A DNA stretch of 64,000 nt. It comes from an uncultured Clostridia bacterium. GTDB taxonomy: Bacteria > Bacillota > Clostridia > Oscillospirales > Acutalibacteraceae. This document shows, piece after piece, positions 54,111 to 62,720 of the stretch. Each line of letters begins with the position of its first letter. Positions within the stretch are counted from its first letter, which is position 1. The position numbers and the translations under genes were made by a program. The notes below the pieces were generated by a model. That model was given only the letters and a program-made list of their open reading frames with translations. It had not been told where the DNA came from and did no database searches. The stretch covers positions 28,516 through 92,515 of the forward strand of contig CALWIZ010000006.1 in assembly GCA_944380885.1 (NCBI GenBank). Direction: 5' to 3'.

Positions 54111-55487
54111 ATGTCTGTCAAATACGATGTCGCGATAATCGGCGGCGGTATAGGCGGTCTTATGGCGGCTTACCGTCTGCACAAAAATATCCCGGGAATA
54201 AAAATGGTTATAACCGAAAGGGGAAACACCCTTGAGAACAGGCACTGCCCGGCGGGCAAGAACAATACCTGCGTGCACTGCAAGCATTGCTCCATAACGA
54301 GCGGATTTGCCGGTGCCGGCGCTTTTTCTGACGGTAAGTTCAACCTTGGCACCGCGTACGGCGGTACTTTAGGCGAGGAATTAGGCGACGATACTGCCAA
54401 CAGGTATATAAACGAGGTAGATGAGGTGCTAAAAACCTACTGCACATCAGGTGAGCCTAAAGTATATATGTCAAACGAAGAGCTTAAGCTCAAATGCCTG
54501 CAAAACAATCTAAGGCTGCTTGATATGAACGTAAAGCACCTCGGAACCGATAAAAACTATCTTACAATGCAGAATCTCATAAATGCTCTCGGAGATATGG
54601 GTACTGACCTGCTTGCCTTTTACGACTGCGAGAAGATAGAAAGGACGGGGGACGGCTATCTGCTGCGCTATAAGAACGGCGAAACGATAGAGGCGGATAA
54701 AATCATAATCGCCACAGGGCGCGGCGGCGCGAACTTTGTCGCTGATTTCTGCCGAGATTTCGGCGTAAAGACCCGCTCAAATTATGTTGATATCGGCGTA
54801 AGGGTGGAAATGAAGGATATAATCTGGAAAGAATTTTCCGACCGTATTTACGAGCCGAAAATCCTTTATAAGACCAAGACCTTTGAGGACCGCTGCCGCA
54901 TGTTCTGCTTCAATAAGGGCGGACTTGTGTCGGCGGAAAATAACCACGGCATTATAACCGCAAACGGCCACTCCTTTGCCGATCCGGACAAGAAGACCGA
55001 AAACTGCAACTTCGCGATACTTTCAAGCATTCGGTTTACCGAGCCGTTCAATCAGCCGACCGAGTACGCCGAGAGCATTTCAAGGCTTGCCAACATGATA
55101 GGCAAGGGCAATGTGCTTGTCCAGCGTTTCGGCGACCTTATCCGCGGCAGGCGTACAAACGAGCACCGCCTCGGTCAGAATACCGTTATCCCGACACTCA
55201 AGGCGACCGCCGGCGATATTTCGCTGGTGCTTCCGCACAGAATACTTACCAATATAATTGAGACCATCTACGCGCTCGACCGAGTAGCTCCCGGAACCGC
55301 GAATGACGATACGCTGCTTTACGGCTGCGAGAGCAAGTATTATTCTATACGTCCGGTTTTCCTAAACGATAAGTTTGAGCTGGTCGAAAACGTTTATATA
55401 ATAGGCGACGGCAGCGGTATCTGCCGCGGACTTTCGCAGTCGGGAGCCATGGGAATTTATGTGGCGGACTGCATAGCGGGAGTATAA
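54111..55487 (+). CDS. FAD-dependent dehydrogenase of the COG2509 type
   Basis: 458 aa. Dinucleotide-binding fold YDVAIIGGGIGGLMAAYRL, a cysteine-rich insert CPAGKNNTCVHCKHCSI near residues 46-62, GAGAFSDGKFNLGT, the second FAD motif IIIATGRGGANF, and the C-terminal FAD box VENVYIIGDGSGICRGLSQSGAMGI. The family is common in anaerobes and lacks a settled reaction. The cysteine cluster may bind a metal or disulfide. Monocistronic with promoter and terminator. Confidence 0.85.
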   Translation: MSVKYDVAIIGGGIGGLMAAYRLHKNIPGIKMVITERGNTLENRHCPAGKNNTCVHCKHCSITSGFAGAGAFSDGKFNLGTAYGGTLGEELGDDTANRYINEVDEVLKTYCTSGEPKVYMSNEELKLKCLQNNLRLLDMNVKHLGTDKNYLTMQNLINALGDMGTDLLAFYDCEKIERTGDGYLLRYKNGETIEADKIIIATGRGGANFVADFCRDFGVKTRSNYVDIGVRVEMKDIIWKEFSDRIYEPKILYKTKTFEDRCRMFCFNKGGLVSAENNHGIITANGHSFADPDKKTENCNFAILSSIRFTEPFNQPTEYAESISRLANMIGKGNVLVQRFGDLIRGRRTNEHRLGQNTVIPTLKATAGDISLVLPHRILTNIIETIYALDRVAPGTANDDTLLYGCESKYYSIRPVFLNDKFELVENVYIIGDGSGICRGLSQSGAMGIYVADCIAGV

Positions 55488-55511
55488 TCCGAATTATCCA
55501 ATCAATTTCCT

Positions 55512-55540
55512 TACCGCCCGAAAATCGGGCGGTATTGTTG
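55512..55540 (+). terminator. Terminator of the FAD dehydrogenase gene
   Basis: TACCGCCCG-AAAAT-CGGGCGGTA with a downstream T-rich tail. Confidence 0.88.
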
Positions 55541-55617
55541 TTTTTCGACAATTTGTGACCGCGCTTATTTTGCAAATTGTGATTATGAACGAAAATATAA
55601 AAACAGAATCTCTTTTG

Positions 55618-55646
55618 TTGACTTTAATGCTGTGATGTGATAGGAT
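55618..55646 (+). promoter_or_regulatory. Promoter of xpt
   Basis: TTGACT (55618-55623), 17-nt spacer, TAGGAT (55641-55646). A TATAAT at 55652-55657 has no good -35. Confidence 0.55.
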
Positions 55647-55652
55647 AACAGT

Positions 55653-55797
55653 ATAATGCAAACAGTAAATGCCAATATATTTGGATATGCACGGCCCAAA
55701 TTTTTCAGCCGCATGCCTTGGAACAGCGGATATTGGTTTTCAGCCGCGTTTTGAAGCTGCGGGTTTTCCGCTCTTGAGTAAGCGTAGGTATCAGCTT
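55653..55797 (+). ncRNA. Unassigned aptamer-like leader of xpt
   Basis: A 65-nt domain is closed by CCAATAT/ATATTGG (55672-55678 with 55730-55736) and contains CGGC/GCCG and other G+C-rich blocks. After it come CCGC/GCGG and GTAAGC/GCTTAC (55778-55783 with 55794-55799) stems; the last overlaps the base of the terminator. The canonical purine riboswitch core (TTTCTACC and the two kissing loops) is absent. Position before a purine salvage gene suggests a purine-type ligand. Confidence 0.5.
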
Positions 55798-55826
55798 ACA
55801 GACTTAAATTATTAAGTCTGTTTTTT
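55798..55826 (+). terminator. Leader terminator of xpt (attenuator)
   Basis: ACAGACTTAA-ATTA-TTAAGTCTGT followed by TTTTTG, about 30 nt before the xpt start. It fits premature termination controlled by the upstream leader. Confidence 0.88.
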
Positions 55827-55854
55827 GTTTTTAATATGAAGGAGTCTGTAATAG

Positions 55855-56430
55855 ATGAAAGCTCTTGAGGAAAAGATATTAAAAGAGGGAAAAGTCCTTC
55901 CCGGCAATATTTTAAAGGTCGGCTCTTTTCTCAATCATCAGCTTGATGTGGATTTCATCATGGAGATGGGCAGAGAGATTGCGAGGCTGTTTGAGAACAG
56001 CGGAGTAACCAAAATACTCACTATTGAGACTTCGGGTATAGCTATCGCGGTAGGCGCCGCGGCGGCTATGCATATTCCTGTTGTATTTGCAAAAAAGAAT
56101 AAGACCAGTAATATTTCCGGCGATGTTTATAAAACCGTTGTGCATTCATATACCCACGGTACGGACTATACCGTAGTTGTGGAAAGGGATTATCTTAAAA
56201 GCGACGATAATGTACTTATCGTTGATGATTTTCTCGCAAACGGTAAGGCTCTCGCCGGACTTTTTGATATTATTTCTCAGTCGGGCGCTACGGCGGCAGG
56301 CGCGGCGTGCGCTATTGAAAAAGGCTTCCAGCGCGGCGGCGACCAGCTCAGAGCGGAGGGTATAAGAGTCGAATCCCTCGCCATAATAGACAGTATGGAG
56401 GACGGCAATATCGTCTTCCGCGCCCAGTAA
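55855..56430 (+). CDS. xpt: Xanthine phosphoribosyltransferase
   Basis: 191 aa, AAGGAG upstream. Type I PRTase: PRPP loop VLIVDDFLANGKALAGL, and the Xpt-specific N-terminus MKALEEKILKEGKVLPGNILKVGSFLNHQLD with purine-base residues in the FAKKNKTSN region. Converts xanthine and PRPP to XMP. Leads into the nucleoside importer genes on the same strand. Confidence 0.95.
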   Translation: MKALEEKILKEGKVLPGNILKVGSFLNHQLDVDFIMEMGREIARLFENSGVTKILTIETSGIAIAVGAAAAMHIPVVFAKKNKTSNISGDVYKTVVHSYTHGTDYTVVVERDYLKSDDNVLIVDDFLANGKALAGLFDIISQSGATAAGAACAIEKGFQRGGDQLRAEGIRVESLAIIDSMEDGNIVFRAQ

Positions 56431-56487
56431 AAACGGATATTTGCGGCAATACCGCTTATCATATTTTTTTTTGGAGGAAGAAGAATT

Positions 56488-57729
56488 ATGAAAAAACTTA
56501 CAGCTGTGCTGCTTTGTCTTGCGATGCTTTTCGCTTTCGCGGGCTGCGGCAGTGCAAAAACCGGCTCTGACGCCAGTGACGGTGAGACTCTCAAGGTAGG
56601 ATTTATATATCTGCACGACGAGAACTCAACCTATGACAAGAACTTCATCGATGCCGCGAAGGCCGCCTGCGATAAGATGGGCGTTGAGTATGTCGAGAAG
56701 AAGAACATTCCTGAGAGCAGCGAATGCACCGAGGCCGCTCTTGACCTTGCCGATCGCGGCTGCGATCTTATATTCGCAGATTCTTTCGGTCATGAGACTT
56801 TCCTTGCTCAGGCTGCAGAGGAATATCCGGAAGTAATGTTCTGCCATGCTACCGGTACAACCGCTCACACATCTGATCTCAAGAACTTCCACAACGCTTT
56901 CGCTTCTATCTATGAGGGACGTTACCTTGCCGGTGTTGCTGCGGGAATGAAGCTCAACGAAATGATAGAGAGTGGCAAAATCACCGCTGACAAGGCTAAA
57001 ATGGGTTATGTAGGCGCTTTCACATATGCTGAGGTTATCTCGGGATATACTTCATTTTATCTCGGCGCCAAGTCGGTATGCCCCTCTGTTACAATGGAGG
57101 TTCAGTTTACCGGAAGCTGGTATGACGAGACTGCTGAGAAGGAAGCTGCTACAAGTCTTATAAACAACGGCTGTGTTCTTATAAGCCAGCACGCCGACTC
57201 AATGGGCGCTCCGACCGCCTGCGAGAACGCAAACGTTCCGAACGTTTCCTACAACGGCAGCACTGTTGAGGCATGCCCGAACACCTTCATCATTTCCTCA
57301 CGCATCAACTGGGAGCCTTATTTTGAGTATATCATTGGCTGCGTAAAGGACGGCAAGGAGATAGACAAGGACTGGACAGGCACTCTTGCTACCGGTTCTG
57401 TTGTTATCACCGACGTCAATGAGAAGGCTGCTGCTGCCGGCACCGCCGAAAAGCTCGAGGAAGTAAAGGGCAAGCTCGAGGACGGTTCTCTCCATGTATT
57501 CGATGTCTCAACCTTTACCGTTACCGTTAAGGACGATCTTAACAAGAACGCCAAGGTTGACGCTGACGGTCACCTGACCAGTTATATGGCTGATGTTGAC
57601 ACTGACGCTAACTACACTCCTGATACCGAAGCGGTTAAGGACGGATATTTCCATGAGTCCGAATACCGTTCAGCTCCGTATTTCGATATTCAGATAGACG
57701 GTATAACCCTTTCAAACACCAAATTCTGA
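56488..57729 (+). CDS. bmpA: BMP-family nucleoside-binding lipoprotein
   Basis: 413 aa. Lipoprotein signal with lipobox AFAGCG (Cys22), then KVGFIYLHDENSTYDKNF, the opening strand of the BMP/PnrA fold, and YEGRYLAGVAAGMKLNEM. It captures purine or pyrimidine nucleosides outside the cell for the NupOPQ transporter encoded next. Codon choice is richer in C/G than its neighbours, as seen in highly expressed genes. Confidence 0.9.
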   Translation: MKKLTAVLLCLAMLFAFAGCGSAKTGSDASDGETLKVGFIYLHDENSTYDKNFIDAAKAACDKMGVEYVEKKNIPESSECTEAALDLADRGCDLIFADSFGHETFLAQAAEEYPEVMFCHATGTTAHTSDLKNFHNAFASIYEGRYLAGVAAGMKLNEMIESGKITADKAKMGYVGAFTYAEVISGYTSFYLGAKSVCPSVTMEVQFTGSWYDETAEKEAATSLINNGCVLISQHADSMGAPTACENANVPNVSYNGSTVEACPNTFIISSRINWEPYFEYIIGCVKDGKEIDKDWTGTLATGSVVITDVNEKAAAAGTAEKLEEVKGKLEDGSLHVFDVSTFTVTVKDDLNKNAKVDADGHLTSYMADVDTDANYTPDTEAVKDGYFHESEYRSAPYFDIQIDGITLSNTKF

Positions 57730-57877
57730 TAAACGGCTCTGATAAATCCGGGCGGGGCAATATTTTGCCCCGCCTCAAATCTTTTAAAGTTTAGGAAATT
57801 TCAAATCCGTAAAAATGCACTGCGGTATTATTCGGCAATTTATTTTTACAGATTTGGCAAACGGAAGGAGAAGAAGC

Positions 57878-59425
57878 ATGAGCAACTGTCCGGCTATTGA
57901 GCTTAGAAATATTACAAAAACCTTCGGCAGCGTTGTAGCCAACAGCAATGTCAACCTGTCGGTGAACCGCGGCGAGATACTGTCGGTTCTGGGTGAGAAC
58001 GGCAGCGGAAAAACCACGCTTATGAATATGATAGCTGGTATTTACTTTCCGGACCACGGACAGATATTTATAGACGGTGAAGAGGTTGTAATACGCTCCC
58101 CTCGGGACGCGTTCAGCCACGGTATCGGAATGATTCATCAGCATTTCAAGCTGGTCGATGTATTCAGCGCGGCGGAAAATATCGTTTTGGGTCTTAAAGA
58201 AGAGGAACATTATAATATCCGTCGTTCGGCCGCTAAAATCAAGGAGATAAGCGAGCAGTACGGCTTTGAGATAGACCCGAATAAAAAAATATACGAAATG
58301 TCGGTTTCCGAGAAGCAGACGGTCGAGATAATCAAGGTGCTTTACAGAGGCGCGGATATACTTATACTTGACGAGCCTACCGCGGTGCTTACCCCGCAGG
58401 AGACCCAGAAGCTTTTTGCGGTGCTCCGCAGAATGAGGGACGACGGCAAGGCTATCATCATAATTACGCACAAGCTGCATGAAGTGCTTTCGCTGTCGGA
58501 CAGGGTGGCGGTGCTCAGGAAGGGTGAGTACATAGGCACGGTCGAGACTGCGTCTACAAATGAGTCAGAGCTTACCGAAATGATGGTGGGCAAAAAAATC
58601 TCGCTTGATATAGAAAGGACCGAGCCTGAAAACCCGCAGGAAAGGCTTGTGGTTAAAAATATCAACTGTATGAACCGCGAGGGCGTCAAGGTGCTTGACA
58701 ATATCTCCTTTACCGCAAAGTCGGGAGAAATTCTCGGCATTGCGGGAATAGCCGGTTCAGGTCAGCGTGAGCTGCTTGAAGCGATCGCCGGACTTCAGCA
58801 TATTGACAGCGGCGAGATAATCTACAACAACCCCAAAACCGGCAAGCAGGACGATTTGAGGGACAAAACCCCGCTTCAGATAAGGGAGCTCGGCGTAAGG
58901 CTTTCCTTTGTGCCGGAGGACAGGCTCGGTATGGGTCTTGTCGGAAATATGGATATTATCGATAATATGATGTTAAGAAGCTACCGGAAGGGCAAATCGC
59001 CGTTTTTGCAGCGCAAGAAGCCGAAGCATCTGGCGGACGAGATAATCGAGCAGCTCGAGGTAGTTACCCCGAGCGCCACAACGCCGGTAAGAAGGCTTTC
59101 TGGCGGAAATGTGCAGAAGGTGCTTGTGGGCAGGGAAATTGCCTCATCGCCTACCGTGCTTATGGCGGCGTATCCGGTAAGAGGACTTGATATAAACTCA
59201 TCGTATGTTATATATAATCTGCTCAACCGTCAGAAACAGAACGGCGTGGCGGTAATATTTGTCGGTGAGGACCTCGATGTTCTCACAGAGCTTTGCGACA
59301 GAATAATTGTAATCGGCTCGGGCAGGATAACCGGCACTCTTGACGGCAGAACCGCCACAAAGGAGCAGATAGGCTATCTTATGACCGCTTCATCAGCGGA
59401 AGAAAAGGAGGGCGGCGAAGCATGA
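57878..59425 (+). CDS. nupO: Nucleoside ABC importer ATPase (NupO/YufO-like, duplicated ABC)
   Basis: 515 aa from ATG 57878 (AAGGAGAAGAAG upstream). Two fused ABC domains as in sugar/nucleoside CUT2 importers: first LGENGSGKTTLMNMIAG, IHQHFKLVDVFSAAENI, LILDEPTAVLTPQE; second GIAGSGQRELLEAIAG, FVPEDRLGMGLV, LSGGNVQKVLVGREI and a degenerate Walker B VLMAAYPVRGLDI with Tyr where many have Gln. Overlaps the next gene by 4 nt. Confidence 0.92.
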   Translation: MSNCPAIELRNITKTFGSVVANSNVNLSVNRGEILSVLGENGSGKTTLMNMIAGIYFPDHGQIFIDGEEVVIRSPRDAFSHGIGMIHQHFKLVDVFSAAENIVLGLKEEEHYNIRRSAAKIKEISEQYGFEIDPNKKIYEMSVSEKQTVEIIKVLYRGADILILDEPTAVLTPQETQKLFAVLRRMRDDGKAIIIITHKLHEVLSLSDRVAVLRKGEYIGTVETASTNESELTEMMVGKKISLDIERTEPENPQERLVVKNINCMNREGVKVLDNISFTAKSGEILGIAGIAGSGQRELLEAIAGLQHIDSGEIIYNNPKTGKQDDLRDKTPLQIRELGVRLSFVPEDRLGMGLVGNMDIIDNMMLRSYRKGKSPFLQRKKPKHLADEIIEQLEVVTPSATTPVRRLSGGNVQKVLVGREIASSPTVLMAAYPVRGLDINSSYVIYNLLNRQKQNGVAVIFVGEDLDVLTELCDRIIVIGSGRITGTLDGRTATKEQIGYLMTASSAEEKEGGEA

Positions 59426-60534
59426 AACAGGCTGAAAGGCATATAAGGGAACCGCTTTTCCATATCGCCAAGCGCGACGCGCTGGTATGGTGGGCGGCAT
59501 GGCTGATAAGAATAGCTGCGGTCGCGGCGGCTCTTGTGGTTTGCGCTGTGGTTACGGTGATGATGACCGGCGAAAACCCGATAAAGGTTTACGCCACTAT
59601 GATAGACGGCGCAATAGGCACCGAGCGCAGAATATGGAACCTGCTTCAGAGCCTTGCGATGCTGCTTTGCGTCTCGCTGGGCGTTACTCCGGCGTTTAAA
59701 ATGCGTTTCTGGAATATCGGAGCCGAGGGTCAGGTGCTTATAGGCGGCATGGCTACCGCTGCATGTATGATACTTTTCGGCGATAAGCTGCCTACCGTTC
59801 TTCTCCTGCCGGTGATAATAGTGGCAAGTATAGTCGCGGGAGCGGTATGGGGACTTATTCCGGCGCTTTTTAAGGCGAAATGGAATACCAACGAGACCCT
59901 CTTCACCCTTATGATGAACTATATAGCGATACAGCTGGTATCGTATTTTTCGCTTCAGTGGTCGGTTCCTAAGGGCTCAGGTCAGATAGGCATAATCAAC
60001 GGTGATACTCACGCGGGCTGGCTGCCGTCGCTCGGCGGTCACGATTACCTTATAAATATACTGATAGTTGCGGTTCTTACTGTGGTTATGTATATTTATC
60101 TGAAATACAGCAAGCACGGCTATGAAATATCGGTTGTCGGAGAGAGTGAAAATACCGCGAGATATATCGGCATCAATGTCAAAAAGGTAATAATCCGTAC
60201 AATGCTTATATCAGGAGCCATCTGCGGTATAGCGGGTCTTCTGCTGGTCAGCGGAACAGACCATACCATAACGCGCGACACCGCCGCTGGACGCGGTTTT
60301 ACCGCTATAATGGTTTCGTGGCTCGCGAAATTCAATCCGCTCTTTATGGTGCTTACCACATTACTCATAGTTTTCCTGCAAAAAGGAGCTATTGAAATTT
60401 CAACTATTTTCGGGCTTAACGCCTCTTTCTCCGAAATAATCACCGGAATAATCATTTTCTTTATTATAGGAAGCGAGTTTTTCATCAATTATACCGTTAA
60501 ATTCCGCGGTTCAGATAAAGGAGGTAAGGCATAA
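59422..60534 (+). CDS. nupP: Nucleoside ABC importer permease (NupP/YufP-like)
   Basis: 370 aa, about ten membrane helices. BPD-permease CUT2 motifs FWNIGAEGQVLIGGMATA and IGINVKKVIIRTMLISGAICGIAGLLLVSG. Starts by ATGA overlap with nupO; ends one base into nupQ. Confidence 0.92.
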   Translation: MKQAERHIREPLFHIAKRDALVWWAAWLIRIAAVAAALVVCAVVTVMMTGENPIKVYATMIDGAIGTERRIWNLLQSLAMLLCVSLGVTPAFKMRFWNIGAEGQVLIGGMATAACMILFGDKLPTVLLLPVIIVASIVAGAVWGLIPALFKAKWNTNETLFTLMMNYIAIQLVSYFSLQWSVPKGSGQIGIINGDTHAGWLPSLGGHDYLINILIVAVLTVVMYIYLKYSKHGYEISVVGESENTARYIGINVKKVIIRTMLISGAICGIAGLLLVSGTDHTITRDTAAGRGFTAIMVSWLAKFNPLFMVLTTLLIVFLQKGAIEISTIFGLNASFSEIITGIIIFFIIGSEFFINYTVKFRGSDKGGKA

Positions 60535-61520
60535 TGTTGATTTCCTTTATTCAGCGCGCGGTCATGCAGGGCATACCGCTTTTGCTCGGCTCAACCGGAG
60601 AAATAATCACCGAGAAAGCCGGAAACCTCAACCTCGGCATACCGGGAATAATGTATGTCGGCGGAATAAGCGGAGTTATCGGCGCCTTTATGTACGAGCA
60701 GTCGCTTCCCGACAAATCAGCCATAAACCCGTTTCTGGCGGTTATGATACCGCTTATCTGCTGCATAATAGGTTCTCTTCTTATGGGGCTTATCTACGCT
60801 TTTCTTACCACTACGCTGCGCGCGAATCAGAATGTAACGGGTCTTGCGCTCACCACATTCGGCGTCGGCTTCGGCAACTTTTTCGGCGGCTCGCTTATCA
60901 AGCTCACTGGAAGCACACTGCCTTCGGTAACTCTTACCGCCACAAGCGATTGCTTCAGAAAAACACTTCCGTTCGCAGATAAGCTCGGCTGGTTCGGGGA
61001 TATATTCCTGTCTTACAGCTTTCTGGCATACGCGGCGATAGTGATTGCCCTTATCGCTTCTTTTGTGCTTAACCGTACAAAGGTCGGCCTGCATCTGCGC
61101 GCGGTGGGCGAGAATCCCGCCACGGCAGATGCCGCGGGAATACGGGTAGGAAGGTATCAGTATATTGCCACCTGCATAGGCAGCGTCATAGCGGGTCTCG
61201 GAGGACTTTATTATGTTATGGACTACGCAAACGGCGTATGGTCGAACGATGCTTTCGGCGACCGCGGCTGGCTCGCGATAGCGCTGGTTATCTTTGCCGT
61301 TTGGAGACCGAATATAAGCATTTTCGGTTCTATACTTTTCGGCGGACTGTTTATTATCCACAACTATATTCCGAACCTTGCAGTCAGCACACAGGAGATT
61401 TTCAAAATGCTTCCGTATATCGTCACGATACTCGTTCTTATCATAGTGAGTATGCGTAAAAAGCGCGAAAATCAGCCTCCGGCGCATTTAGGTCTTTCAT
61501 ATTTCCGTGAGGAACGCTGA
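60534..61520 (+). CDS. nupQ: Nucleoside ABC importer permease (NupQ/YufQ-like)
   Basis: 328 aa, eight or more helices. GSTGEIITEKAGNLNLGIPGIMYVGG and LRAVGENPATADAAGIRVGRYQYIATCIGS are family signatures. Completes the importer with NupP. Confidence 0.92.
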   Translation: MLISFIQRAVMQGIPLLLGSTGEIITEKAGNLNLGIPGIMYVGGISGVIGAFMYEQSLPDKSAINPFLAVMIPLICCIIGSLLMGLIYAFLTTTLRANQNVTGLALTTFGVGFGNFFGGSLIKLTGSTLPSVTLTATSDCFRKTLPFADKLGWFGDIFLSYSFLAYAAIVIALIASFVLNRTKVGLHLRAVGENPATADAAGIRVGRYQYIATCIGSVIAGLGGLYYVMDYANGVWSNDAFGDRGWLAIALVIFAVWRPNISIFGSILFGGLFIIHNYIPNLAVSTQEIFKMLPYIVTILVLIIVSMRKKRENQPPAHLGLSYFREER

Positions 61521-61574
61521 AAAAAATCTTACATTTTTCGACAGACTGTGTTATAATATTAGTGGTAATTTTTT

Positions 61575-61603
61575 GCTCCGGCATTTTATTGCCGGAGCTT
61601 TTT
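61575..61603 (+). terminator. Terminator after the nucleoside importer operon
   Basis: GCTCCGGCA-TTTTAT-TGCCGGAGC followed by TTTTTG. A promoter-like TTACAT-N17-TATAAT (61529-61557) lies just before it. Confidence 0.92.
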
Positions 61604-61629
61604 GTCGCTTTTAAGAAAAGAGGTTAATA

Positions 61630-62157
61630 TTGTATAACAGGGGAGAAAAAATATTTTACGGACAGACCGGCGTATGCACGGTTGAGGACATTTCGGAAAA
61701 GGAGTTCAAAAAAGGGGAGCCGCAGCTTTATTATACTCTCCGTCCGCTTTATCGAAGCAATAATATAATTTATGCGCCTGTTGAAAATGCAAAGGTTTAT
61801 ATGCGCCGGCTTATAAGCTCAGACGAGGCAAAGCAACTGGTAGCAGCGATAAGTGCAATACGTGCTAAAGCAAAGGATGAACTCACCTGCGAGGAGGATT
61901 TCAGAGCATGTCTTGAAAGTCACAGCTGTGGGGAGCTGCTGGAGCTTGCCGCCGGAATTTACCGGATAAAGCAGGAAGCTAAAAAATCCGGTAAAAAAAT
62001 CGGGTTTACATACGAAAAGTATATGAGCCGCGCCGAAGAGCTTGCTTTCGGTGAGCTTGCCGCGGCGCTTGGTGTTTTGCCGGACGATATACCGGCGCTT
62101 CTAAGCAAGGAAAAAAAATATGTAAAAACACAGCAAAAACTCTTGACTAATCGGTGA
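61630..62157 (+). CDS. CarD-family transcription regulator
   Basis: 175 aa from TTG 61630 (AAAGAGG upstream). N-terminal CarD/TRCF RNA-polymerase-interacting domain (KIFYGQTGVCTVEDISEKEF, YYTLRPLYRSNNIIYAPVEN) and a helical C-terminal domain (EEDFRACLESHSCGELLELAAGIYRIKQEAKKSGKK, YMSRAEELAFGELAAALGV). CdnL-type proteins bind RNA polymerase beta and stabilise open complexes. Confidence 0.9.
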   Translation: MYNRGEKIFYGQTGVCTVEDISEKEFKKGEPQLYYTLRPLYRSNNIIYAPVENAKVYMRRLISSDEAKQLVAAISAIRAKAKDELTCEEDFRACLESHSCGELLELAAGIYRIKQEAKKSGKKIGFTYEKYMSRAEELAFGELAAALGVLPDDIPALLSKEKKYVKTQQKLLTNR

Positions 62158-62171
62158 GGTTGTGGTATTAT
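62143..62171 (+). promoter_or_regulatory. Promoter of tRNA-Gly
   Basis: TTGACT (62143-62148), 17-nt spacer, TATTAT (62166-62171), overlapping the end of the carD-like gene. Confidence 0.72.
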
Positions 62172-62186
62172 AATTCTTGTCGTTGC

Positions 62187-62261
62187 GCGGGTGTAGTTCA
62201 ATGGCTAGAATCCCAGCCTTCCAAGCTGGTCGTGTGGGTTCGATTCCCATCACCCGCTCCA
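62187..62261 (+). tRNA. tRNA-Gly(TCC)
   Basis: Acceptor stem GCGGGTG/CACCCGC, anticodon stem-loop CCAGC-CTTCCAA-GCTGG (anticodon TCC), T-arm GTGGG-TTCGATT-CCCAT, CCA encoded. Confidence 0.95.
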
Positions 62262-62267
62262 TTTGCG

Positions 62268-62301
62268 GGGTCTTGAGCTTCAAAGCTCCGGACCCTTTTT
62301 T
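62268..62301 (+). terminator. Terminator of tRNA-Gly
   Basis: GGGTC..GAGCTT-CAA-AGCTC..GACCC followed by six T. Confidence 0.9.
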
Positions 62302-62355
62302 GTTTACGGCGTATCATACACACGCTGCTGAATTTTAAAATATTTATTCAAAAAT

Positions 62356-62395
62356 GTCTACGTAGCTCAGCTGGATAGAGCACTCGCCTCCTAAG
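62356..62395 (+). pseudogene. 5' half of tRNA-Arg(CCT), truncated
   Basis: GTCTACG, a perfect D-arm (GCTCAGCTGGATAGAGC) and CTCGC-CTCCTAA up to the anticodon loop, then unrelated sequence. The anticodon stem partner and the whole 3' half are missing. The break lies in the anticodon loop, a usual crossover site of tRNA-specific integrases. Confidence 0.8.
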
Positions 62396-62468
62396 AAATT
62401 GTTACAACATCCACTTTTGGGGCAAAAGAGATTATTACACTGTAAGCAAGCTCCAAAATTTGATATAA

Positions 62469-62538
62469 GTCCCTGTACCTCAGCAGGATAGAGGGTTCGC
62501 CTCCTAAGAGGTAGTTCGTTCGAGTCTAAATTCTGCAT
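62469..62538 (+). pseudogene. Decayed tRNA-Arg(CCT)-like sequence
   Basis: D-arm CTCAGCAGGATAGAG, anticodon segment CGCCTCCTAAG and a TTCGAGT T-loop are recognisable in order, but the acceptor and anticodon stems do not pair. A tRNA carried by a mobile element, or a decayed copy. Confidence 0.65.
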
Positions 62539-62562
62539 ACAACTGAATATTTTTCATAAAAT

Positions 62563-62637
62563 GCCCCCTTAGTTAAATGGATATAACATACCCCTCCTAA
62601 GGGTAAATTGTGAGTTCGATTCTCGCAGGGGGTGCCA
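62563..62637 (+). tRNA. tRNA-Arg(CCT)
   Basis: Acceptor GCCCCCT/AGGGGGT (one G-T pair), anticodon arm TACCC-CTCCTAA-GGGTA, T-loop TTCGATT with paired stem, discriminator G and CCA. Its D-arm (GTTAAATGGATATAAC) is A+T-rich and unlike the fragment at 62356, so the two are not simple duplicates. Confidence 0.88.
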
Positions 62638-62645
62638 CAAACAAC

Positions 62646-62686
62646 GCCTGAAAGCCTTGATTTTACTGGGTTTTCAGGCTTTTTTT
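62646..62686 (+). terminator. Terminator of tRNA-Arg
   Basis: GCCTGAAA...TTTCAGGC stem followed by seven T. Confidence 0.85.
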
Positions 62687-62720
62687 GATTTTTACCCATT
62701 TTCAATTTCTGCTAAAATCC

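Noticed and set aside
55653..55797. Canonical guanine/adenine riboswitch before xpt
   Set aside because: The conserved purine-aptamer core (TTTCTACC junction and loop-loop pair) is not present.
62344..62538. 64-codon open frame on the minus strand across the tRNA-Arg fragments
   Set aside because: It covers tRNA-like sequence on the other strand and has no ribosome site.
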